64,000 bases of DNA from Azorinus chamasolen (taxonomy: Eukaryota; Mollusca; Bivalvia; Cardiida; Solecurtidae). The translations under genes were made by a program, and so were the position numbers. The notes under the pieces are model-generated. The model saw nothing but the letters and a program-made list of their open reading frames with translations. It did no database searches and was not told the DNA's origin. Below, piece after piece: positions 56,901 to 64,000 of this stretch; position 1 is the stretch's first letter, and every line of letters begins with the position of its first letter. Location: NCBI GenBank assembly GCA_963576725.1, contig OY755246.1:69287371-69351370 (forward strand). Direction: 5' to 3'.

Positions 56901-59900
56901 TTTTCACTTGGTTTGTTTGCATATGAGGTAAGAATAGACAGATAAGCATGTGAAGTTGGTTGGTTTATTCACCAATTCATTTATTAATCATTAATATTTA
57001 TTGCAAAATATGATAACCGCACAAAATCTTAATATAGTGCAGTTTTGATATCCAATTTGTTCAAGCTTCTGAGAAACACCAGCTTAGATGCTGAATTGTA
57101 CTTGTGGCCCAAACAATTAGTGTGATAAGGGTTAATGAAGCTGTAATATTTAACTCACTGCACACATAACCCAAGCATACAACTGAATCCAAATGTGAAA
57201 CCAGTCAACTTAGTTTCTCATCAGACTTTCTTACCCATATTTGGACTTCTTGGTCTTAAAGACAGGAGGTAATTCAATACAGGACAAAGGCTATGCAGAA
57301 AGCTCCCTTAGTTCTGTTTCACGTTAACCCATTTCCTAATATTGACTACTCTATAAAAGTCACGTTGTAAAACCATTGTGATAAATAGAGCATTTGCTCC
57401 TATAGGAGGAAATGCTCTTTTTATCACAATGGTTTAAAACTACACAATTCTAAAATTGTCCCTTTCTCTAGTTAATGCTCCTTTTCGGTAGATTTATTTA
57501 AGGAGGTTGTATCTAAAAATAGCCTATGAGGTAATGTGTTAAACAACCATCTGCTTCTAAAGACACCAAAGTGTTCATTATAGAAAGGTTCTACTGTAAA
57601 ACACTTACTTGTACACTGTTCCACCTCTGTATCCATGGTGACCAGCAACATACCAATGACCTTGAGGCAAGGTGAAGATGGCAGAGTATCACGAAGAGAC
57701 AGTATAGCCTTGATCACTACATCAGGAACACCCGAAGTGAGTCGCTCCACTAGCTTCACTGTTAGATAGAAAGTATACATTAGAACAATGCCATGAGGAA
57801 ATATCTTTAACCCAATGAATGCAGGAAATAGAGTACTGAACTGTGCAAACAGTGTAGATCCAGCTACAGATAAATATGAATACTCAAATACTAAATTCCT
57901 CATTATTTCTCCACCAAATGGTATGCTGTGACCACTCTTTAGAATCATCTCTTCGAGAAATAAAGAAGTTATTTTATATGAAAATGTTTTAATTTACGCA
58001 TCTTATCTGGACCTCTGAATATTTGATTCTCAAAATAAAATAATTTTATAATCTTTGCAAAAATATAGCGAAAGTAGCAAACAGTTTGTACCCTGATGAG
58101 AAGTCAAGTTAGACAGAGACATATACATACATACATACCAGTATATGTCTCTGAGACAGGCCACACCTCATCTAAGCATTGTTTGCTGAGGTTGTTGGCA
58201 ATAGAAATCACTATACATGTAGTATATGTTGATGTAGAGCAAAGCATATTTTATATACAGTTCAAGTCAAATGATGAATGAATTTCTGCATTCCTTTGTT
58301 TAATACATTCTCTCCTACTGACGCCTTTTTGCGCCTCTGTAAAACTCATTTATTGAAATCATTGTGATAAATAGAGCATTTGCTCCATAGGAGCAAATGC
58401 TCCATTTATCACAATGGTTTAAAAACTACACAATTCCGAAACTCTCCTTTTCTGTAGTTAATGCTCCTTTTCAGTAGATTAATGCAAAGAGGTTGGGCCT
58501 AAAAATAGTCTAGGAGGGAATGAGTTAACCCTTTCCTCCATACGCCTTTCTACGCCTCTGTAATAGTCACTTCTTGAAACCATTGTGATAAATAGAGTAT
58601 TTGCTCTATAGGAGCAAATGCTCTATTTATCACAATGGTTTCAATACTACAAAATTCTAACATTTTCCTTTTCTCTAGTTAATGCTCCTTTTTGGTAAAT
58701 TCATTTAAATAGGTTAGGTCTAAAAATAGCCTATGAAGGAAAGGGTTAATATACTTTCTACACCATGACAAGAGGGCTCAAAGGGATCAAAAGGGCTACA
58801 TTGTTACTACTCACTTTCACTGGCTACATCCTCAACATGCTTCAGTCCACCTTCCTCTTTGAAATAGGTCATGAACTGATGCAACGTCATCACAAATGTG
58901 CTTCGTCTACTCTCCTGCTCATAGTCTGGTATGTCAAGTATTCGTGTTATAACGTGCTGACACACTGCAAAAAATTAAATCAGATAAGTTATTTCCGTAG
59001 CCTTTTACTCCATATTCAATTTATCTCACTTATTTCTGCTGTCTGGTCCTCAAACACTACCATGGCTTTATCATATTCGGACAAATGCACATAGCCAATG
59101 TAGCATATTCGGACAGATGCATATAGACACTGTAGCATATTCGGACAGATGCATATAGACACTGTAGCATATTCAGACAGATGCACATAGACACTGTAGC
59201 ATATTCAGACAGATGCACATAGACACTGTAGCATATTCAGACAGATGCACATAGACACTGTAGCATATTCAGACAGATGCACATAGACACTGTAGCATAT
59301 TCAGACAGATGCACATAGACACTGTAGCATATTCAGACAGATGCACATAGACACTGTAGCATATTCAGACAGATGCACATAGACACTGTAGCATATTCAG
59401 ACAGATGCACATAGACACTGTAGCATATTCAGACAGATGCACATAGACACTGTAGCATATTCAGACAGATGCACATAGACACTGTAGCATATTCAGACAG
59501 ATGCACATAGACACTGTAGCATATTCAGACAGATGCACATAGACACTGTAGCATATTCAGACAGATGCACATAGACACTGTAGCATATTCAGACAGATGC
59601 ACATAGACACTGTAGCATATTCAGACAGATGCACATAGACACTGTAGCATATTCAGACATATGCACATAGACACTGTAGCATATTCAGACAGATGCACAT
59701 AGACACTGTAGCATATTCAGACAGATGCACATAGACACTGTAGCATATTCAGACAGATGCACATAGACACTGTAGCATATTCAGACAGATGCATATAGAC
59801 ACTGTAGCATATTCAGACAGATGCATATAGATGCTATGAGGGAAAAAGGGATAAAGCCTCTTGACAAAGTCCAAACTGAATTCAATGAAATTATTACAGT

Positions 59901-61713
59901 ATAATATAATAATAAAATCCGCTATCCTATAAAATTCATTCCGATTGATTTCATTCTCACAAAATGCATAATTTATACATACGCTCAATCTGAATGTCAA
60001 ACATTTCCCTACAAAAATACAATCTGAATACCAAACAGTTTGATCTAGATGAGATATCATGTTACTTGGCATCTCATTTCGATCAAAACTGTTTGCAAAG
60101 GTATTGTGTATTGATCCATTACATTATGAATATTTTTGTCAGAAATAATGTTATTAATTAAAGAGCAACAGATAATCGTGCGTACTCAAGTACTGAATCG
60201 TCATTTCTCCACCAAACCCTATGTTGTGACCACTCTTTAGAATCGTCTCGAAAAGAAGATTCTAAAGAGTGGTCATAACACAGGGTTTGGTGGAGAAATA
60301 AAGGAGTTATTCTTGAAAATGTTTTAATTTACACACCTTATCTGACAGCATGATGAACAAGAACAGTAAACTCACCTTTTGTAGGATCTAACAAATGCTT
60401 GTCTTGTATCACAGAAGCATATTTTTGTTCCAATAAGGCGACCAGTCTGTCTGGGTGGATGTACAGGCTGTTCTGGTCAGTGCACTTTACCCAGAATTCC
60501 CTCAACATCTTGTCATCACATAATGATGACATCACTGTAAAATAAACGGGTATTAATTCTTTACTTGAGAAAAGAGATGTTTTTATACGCCTTTGCAAAC
60601 AGTAGATCCAAATTAGATGGCTCTTGCAGGAGTCCTCTGATCTGGATCTCCTTGCTCAGTATGTACATGTTTCTGTCATCTCCAAAATAGTTGAAAAAGC
60701 AGACATTCCTACCTTCTTGCAGTGATACATCTTGCAGTGATGATGATTTACTATAAAGTATCTCAGCTAGACTAGATCCAAACTGCTTGCAAAGGTAAGC
60801 ACAAATTAAAGTAAACTACAGTGAACCCTCATTATACCGGCATTTGTTACAACGGCACCCTCGTTATAACGGCAGTATGCCTTGAAACAAAATTACCGTT
60901 AACTCCTTGAAACAACCACTAAATAAACTGGTGCTATGTCATTAAGACAGGTGATCGCTTAATGCAGAACACAAGAAGTGCAAAAAGCTCCCAGAGTCAG
61001 CTTTTTGCACTTCTTGTATTTTGCATTAAGCGTTCACCTGTTGGTACTAGTTTAAAACTGGCCAAATGGTTCCTTTCATATTTAAACTCGTTATAACGGC
61101 AACCTCGTTATACCAGCAAAATGTCTGGAAACAAACACCTCCGTTGTAACGAGGGTTCACTGTAACAGCAAAAAAAAATTGACAATGCTTTTTTATCACA
61201 CAAGGATACTTTAAGTCTTTCAATATTAAAAGTATCAACCCTTTTTAACCCTTTACTCCAAGACTGTTCATGTAAGAAATAATGACATCATGAATATTAA
61301 TTAGATTCTATATTGTATATAAGATAACAGAGCAGAGCTAGATCAGATGACTCTTACAGGAGCCATCTGGCCGAGGTCTACTCTGTTTGCAAAGGCATGG
61401 AAATGTGTATTTAGGGAGTAAAGGGTTAAGTTGTTTTTCTTGTAATATTTGGAAAATAAATTGTAAAGTAAACAGACTCTGATGAGAGGTTTCCATTAAG
61501 AGCCCTTTGATCTGGATCTACACTCTTTATATTTATCCTTTCTTAGGGGTTATTAACATTAATGGGTACAATTGTAAACTTACCAGAATGTAGGTCAACC
61601 TGCGAGCCAGACTTTGCCAGTTTCAGCAAGCTGTCAATAATTGTAGTCTGTTTCTGGAGTTTGTCCAGAGCGTAAATCTCATGGCATTTCAATGGCCCAA
61701 ATGCTCCAAGGTT
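53893..61713 (-). CDS. RIPOR/FAM65-like protein, C-terminal seven exons
   Basis: Seven exons (61713-61584, 60534-60376, 58964-58815, 57758-57609, 55955-55825, 54924-54831, 53969-53893) join in phase over 891 nt and end at a TGA at 53893. All have AG acceptors and GT donors. The 296 residues are mainly helical. They open with LGAFGPLKCHEIYALDKLQ and contain VTLHQF-type text in the third exon (read there as VMTLHQFMTYF). They finish with HEAT-like pairs (RAGACAALGILE, then QQRAKVTLLSLGEEGKKAFE). This pattern resembles the C-terminal region of RIPOR1/2/3, which bind Rho GTPases and regulate polarity and migration. The name comes from memory of the family, not a search. The N-terminal part lies right of the window or in exons I could not find between 61.7 and 64 kb. 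Confidence 0.6.
54026..54256. mobile_element. MITE family A
   Basis: TTAACCCTTTCCCTGATA to GAGGGAATGGGTTAA, in an intron of the RIPOR-like gene just upstream of its terminal exon. Confidence 0.86.
54831..54924 (-). CDS. RIPOR-like gene, exon f
   Basis: Acceptor TTGTCAG, donor GTATGT, 94 nt. It encodes STDQLVYLWQSDSSSLVQQR and begins the last HEAT-like helix, which finishes in the terminal exon. Confidence 0.88.
55606..55691. repeat. Foldback family E hairpin
   Basis: TCCACCAAACC...GTTGTGACCACTCTTTAGAA paired with its inverse around CGTCTCTTCGAGACG. A second copy is at 60208-60296 and fragments are near 41680-41760 and 57900-57955. It is followed by a family-C right end (GCTAATAGCATGCAAAGAG) 25 bp from exon e. 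Confidence 0.85.
55825..55955 (-). CDS. RIPOR-like gene, exon e
   Basis: Acceptor TTCCAG, donor GTATTG, 131 nt. It encodes SEVRDKAMVVFVEGLEDQT and AEIRAGACAALGILE, a clear HEAT-type repeat. A degenerate copy of part of this exon lies at 59030-59074. Confidence 0.88.
55979..56207. mobile_element. MITE family A, shares its TTAA with the next MITE
   Basis: TTAACCCTTTACTCCATA to GAGGGAAAGGGTTAA. The final TTAA (56204-56207) also begins a family-B copy. Confidence 0.86.
56204..56887. mobile_element. MITE family B enlarged by an internal minisatellite
   Basis: TTAACCCTTTACTCCATA, then TGCTACAGGACCTGTCTG, the array 56311-56838, and the right end GAGTAAAAGGTTAA. One arm of the hairpin is lost. Confidence 0.78.
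56311..56838 (+). repeat. 36/44-bp minisatellite, about 13 units
   Basis: The unit is AATATTCCTGTGGTCATGTA, then CCATTATAAATA, then an optional CAAATATA insert, then ATT. Long and short units are mixed without fixed order. Confidence 0.93.
57324..57542. mobile_element. MITE family A, inverted orientation
   Basis: TTAACCCATTTCCTAATATT to ATGAGGTAATGTGTTAA. It lies 67 bp from exon d of the RIPOR-like gene. Confidence 0.83.
57609..57758 (-). CDS. RIPOR-like gene, exon d
   Basis: Acceptor CTAACAG, donor GTAAGT, 150 nt. It encodes KLVERLTSGVPDVVIKAIL and a second helix ending TMDTEVEQCT, like a HEAT or ARM helix pair. Confidence 0.85.
58297..58528. mobile_element. MITE family A, left end eroded
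   Basis: TTTAATACATTCTCTCC, then the family-A hairpin (GAGCATTTGCTCCATAGGAG), to GAGGGAATGAGTTAA. It shares the last TTAA with the next copy. Confidence 0.75.
58525..58748. mobile_element. MITE family A, abutting another family A copy
   Basis: TTAACCCTTTCCTCCATA to GAAGGAAAGGGTTAA. The left TTAA is the right TTAA of the previous copy. It lies 66 bp below exon c. Confidence 0.86.
58815..58964 (-). CDS. RIPOR-like gene, exon c
   Basis: Acceptor TTTGCAG, donor GTGAGT, 150 nt. It encodes CQHVITRILDIPDYEQE, then LHQFMTYFKEEGGLKHVED. It lies just below an expanded 32-bp minisatellite in the preceding intron. Confidence 0.85.
59030..59074 (-). pseudogene. Partial duplicate of RIPOR-like exon e
   Basis: CTTATTTCTGCTGTCTGGTC and then AAACACTACCATGGCTTTAT match exon e (55858-55917) with a 13-base deletion and one substitution in the first block. 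It sits in the intron between exons b and c and has no usable splice site. Confidence 0.8.
59068..59830 (+). repeat. 32-bp minisatellite, about 24 units
   Basis: AGCATATTCAGACAGATGCA plus CATAGACACTGT repeats almost without change. Variants (TTCGG, GCATATAG) are limited to the two edges. Intronic in the RIPOR-like gene. Confidence 0.95.
60208..60296. repeat. Foldback family E hairpin
   Basis: TCTCCACCAAACCCTATGTT with its inverse AACACAGGGTTTGGTGGAGA, around CGTCTCGAAAAGAAG. The flanks (CGTGCGTACTCAAGTACT, CTTGAAAATGTTTTAATT) match the 55606 copy, so the full element is longer. Confidence 0.85.
60376..60534 (-). CDS. RIPOR-like gene, exon b
   Basis: Acceptor TTTACAG, donor GTGAGT, 159 nt. 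It encodes MLREFWVKCTDQNSLYIHP and LVALLEQKYASVIQDKHLL. The split Val codon joins exon c exactly. Confidence 0.85.
60819..61162. mobile_element. Tigger/pogo-like MITE with family-D-type interior
   Basis: CAGTGAACCCTCATTATAC left and GTAACGAGGGTTCACTG right, flanked by TA, with subterminal CTCGTTATAACGGC repeats. The ends resemble pogo/Tigger. The interior hairpin (AGACAGGTGATCGCTTAATG with inverse) resembles family D. Confidence 0.82.
61245..61429. mobile_element. MITE family B, short
   Basis: TTAACCCTTTACTCCAAG to AGTAAAGGGTTAA, 185 bp. Hairpin GATGACTCTTACAGGAGCC. In the intron between exons a and b. Confidence 0.78.
61584..61713 (-). CDS. RIPOR-like gene, exon a
   Basis: Acceptor ATTGTAG, donor GTAAGT, 130 nt, starting in phase 0. 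It encodes NLGAFGPLKCHEIYAL and a helix with KLQKQTTIIDSLLKLAKSG. First recognisable exon of this gene in the window. Confidence 0.85.
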
Positions 61714-62165
61714 CTACAATAGCAACACCAAGACAACATTATTATCAAAAACTGGCTTACAAATACAAATGTATTCATCATGTCATTATTGGGTAAAGGG
61801 TTAATATCCAATTTAACCTTTCCTTCATATAAAAGCATTCTCATGCATTTGCAAAAAGAGAAGACCCAGATTAGACGGCTCCTACAGGAGTTGTCTAATC
61901 TACGTCTACTCGGTCTCTGTTTGCAAAGGCGTACATATTTATGGAGTAAAGGGTTAATATATTTATTGGGATATTAATGATTTATAAAGAAACTAACTTT
62001 CTATTTGTGAAGAGAATCTCAAACAAATAAAGAAAAACTGAGAAGTTTTAAGATGGCTTTTCTTTATAACTTTGAAAGCCAGGAACAAGTGCACTGGCAG
62101 TTTCAAACAGTCTCTTTCACATCCTTTAGTAAATTATACCCTATCAAAATGAATGGACACTATTG

Positions 62166-62416
62166 TTAAACCCTTTCCTTCACATAAATGCTCCTTCACA
62201 CATTTGCAAACAGAGTAGACCCAGATCAGACAGCTCCTATAGGAGTTGTATGATCAGGGTCTGCTTTGTTTGCTTTTGATGTGATATAGATCTGATTCTA
62301 CAGTTTTTGTCAAAGCAAAAAATTCCCTTGAAAACTTACCATCATAAAAATTCTGCCAATAAATATATATGATGTCATATTTTTCTTACATGAATATTGA
62401 ACAGGGAAAGGGTTAA
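62166..62416. mobile_element. MITE family B
   Basis: TTAAACCCTTTCCTTCAC to CAGGGAAAGGGTTAA, with hairpin CAGACAGCTCCTATAGGAG. Confidence 0.84.
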
Positions 62417-63010
62417 ATCATGATGAACAAGTGCACTTTGAAAATTCAAGCATTGAAAAAGTAAATGTTCTCTAATATAAGGTATCAACCAAATTGCAAA
62501 TCAAACAAATAAATAAGCAAAACCATACTCATAAATTCAATGTGCACATGTGCAGTATTACACTTCGTAGATAACATAAAATACAATCTTATGATTAGAT
62601 AGCGAATGTTGTGAGTATCTTTGTGATTCATACAATTCACTGACAAAGAAAAATCTAAATACATACATGTATATACTTTTAACAGTAAATGTGAGATTTA
62701 ATAATGAAATCATGGCTGCAATTTTCAGACTGTTACATCAACCAGTGGATTGCATTTAAAATAAAACTTGACATGTATCAATATTTTATTACAATAAAAT
62801 AATGTATTGAGTACATTTTAAAAATTATATTATTTGCAAAAATTATGTTTAGGTAAATTTGGACAACGGGAATACCAACTTCGGTACAACTTTTTCTAGG
62901 TTCAAAGTATCAAGAACAACCACTTATTCTTTAGAAAATACTGAAGTTAAAATACAGTAAAGTATCACTAATACAACCACTCAAAAGAAGTTTCATTCTG
63001 GATTTTTAAA
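62417..63010. other. AT-rich stretch without recognised features
   Basis: Read on both strands. No exon with usable splice sites, no RNA gene and no clear repeat boundary was seen. It probably belongs to an intron of the RIPOR-like gene. Confidence 0.5.
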
Positions 63011-63285
63011 ACAGGTTGTTTTGTCATCTGCCCAATTGTCGTCTGCAACATTTTCAAAACTACCAATTTTCTATGTCATTTTTTTTGCAGAAGTTGAGCT
63101 GGAGTGACAGATTAGGCCCCACATTTTGCAGAGCCTGATCTGGATCCAAACTTTTTGCATAGGTAATAAATGGTAGGAAATTCTGCCGCTAGCATGCAAA
63201 GGTAATACGAGTCAATAGTTATGCACAAAGCTCCTATAGGAGTTTTCTGCATTACGTTTGACCTGCATCCTTACAGACTTCTATA

Positions 63286-63517
63286 TTAACCCATTATCTC
63301 ATTGGCTATTTTTAGATCCAACCACTTTGAACAAATCTACCGAAAAGGAGCATTAACTAGAGAAAAGGATTTTTTTTTTAGAATTTTGTAGTTTGAAACC
63401 ATTGTGATAAATAGAGCATTTGCTCATATAGGAGCAAATGCTCTATTTATCACAATGGTTTCAAGAAGTGACTATTACAGAGGTGTAGAAAGGTGTATTT
63501 ATGGAGGAAAGGGTTAA
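63286..63517. mobile_element. MITE family A, complete
   Basis: TTAACCCATTATCTCATTGG to GGAGGAAAGGGTTAA, with a near-perfect central hairpin (GCTCATATAGGAGC). Confidence 0.87.
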
Positions 63518-64000
63518 TAAATTATGTGGTCCCAATAGCAAGACTTTACTGTATAAGATAGTTATAAAAGCAAGTACAAGTAACATCAAGCTGTGACAAA
63601 TAACAATTCAATCGTGAGACAGTCTATGTGTCTATATAAACATCCTTACTTGATTTATGAGTGTCTAAAATCAAAACATAAAGCGTAAGCCCATTTTCTT
63701 CGCAATGTTTGTAATTATCATCATTTTCAAATTTTCAGGTATTTTTTCCAACACTTTTTTTCTTCTAAAATAATATGAGGTTAAATTCTTAATATTTGTC
63801 TTGTCTAGATCCCAAATTGCATAAATTATCGCTTTCCAAAAAATTGTAGTTTCAACAATTTTGTATAAAGCCTCAATACTTCGCATAATAAATCTAAATA
63901 TTTGCATTAACATGTCATTTGTATGCTCAGCTCTTAATACATAGATAGATATATACATGTACCACTAGTTACATTAAACTAGATTTATCAGCATCACTAA
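63518..64000. other. AT-rich right edge, unrecognised 95-codon open frame on the minus strand
   Basis: The frame 63958-63671 starts at an ATG and has a basic C-terminal part (YYFRRKKVLEKIPENLK). I do not recognise it. Codon content is very AT-rich and there is no context for a gene, so it may be chance or a decayed mobile-element ORF. Confidence 0.25.

Noticed and set aside
59068..59830. Regular 32-bp repeats resembling a CRISPR array
   Set aside because: The units are contiguous with no unique spacers, in a eukaryotic intron. It is a minisatellite.
1..64000. tRNA genes, rRNA or bacterial-type operons, promoters or terminators
   Set aside because: No tRNA-like boxes with foldable arms, no rRNA segments, and no bacterial gene organisation were seen. 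Many hairpins are MITE stems, not terminators.

Overview
The window is eukaryotic nuclear DNA, almost certainly from a bivalve mollusc. The coding sequence is split into short exons with GT-AG introns. The introns are packed with foldback DNA transposons and with tandem-repeat elements that carry an ACGG/ACCG microsatellite, a design typical of bivalve genomes. I cannot fix the species. Nothing looks bacterial or viral.

Two host genes lie head to tail on the minus strand. (1) FLAD1 (FAD synthase) runs from its start codon at 42625 down past the left edge. Nine exons were found, and every splice phase joins without a break. They encode the MoCF/CinA-like domain and the first part of the PAPS-reductase-like FAD synthase domain, including its FNGGKD loop. 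About 1.07 kb of coding sequence is spread over 42.5 kb. (2) The 3' end of a second gene occupies 61713-53893: seven exons, 296 codons and a stop. I assign it to the RIPOR/FAM65 family with moderate confidence from its HEAT-like C-terminal region. About 11 kb separates its stop from the FLAD1 start.

The rest is mobile DNA, layered by repeated insertion. At 0.5-3.7 kb is a 3.2-kb non-autonomous DIRS-like tyrosine-recombinase retrotransposon with inverted ends and an internal complementary region. At 28.2-35 kb is a 5'-truncated LINE whose frame is cut twice by near-identical 1.7-kb tandem-repeat elements. At 5.3-7.4, 10.2, 13.4-15.1, 16.8-17.6, 19.5-20.6, 37.4-37.9, 41 and 43.0-44.6 kb are further members of a Helentron/pearl-like group. 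These start ACAAG, have subterminal inverted repeats, mostly carry a 140-175 bp tandem array and an ACGG-type microsatellite, and end in ...TA with no target duplication. Between them lie dozens of short foldback MITEs: families A and B (TTAA sites, piggyBac-like), family D and a Tigger-like element (TA sites), a mariner-type element, and several large palindromes. Several MITEs have expanded into minisatellites.

Nesting lets empty sites be inferred inside the window itself. Helentron-like elements sit inside MITEs A and B and inside the LINE. MITE B sits inside MITE D. One locus is three layers deep. Besides the copies listed, degenerate or short family-B copies are visible near 12.0-12.2, 12.7-13.15, 15.8-16.0, 18.7-18.9, 21.05-21.3, 21.65-21.87, 25.0-25.2, 25.9-26.2, 35.5-35.8, 36.5-36.8, 38.2-38.5, 47.0-47.2, 49.1-49.3, 50.9-51.1, 52.9-53.2, 54.3-54.5, 55.15-55.4 and 61.8-61.95 kb.
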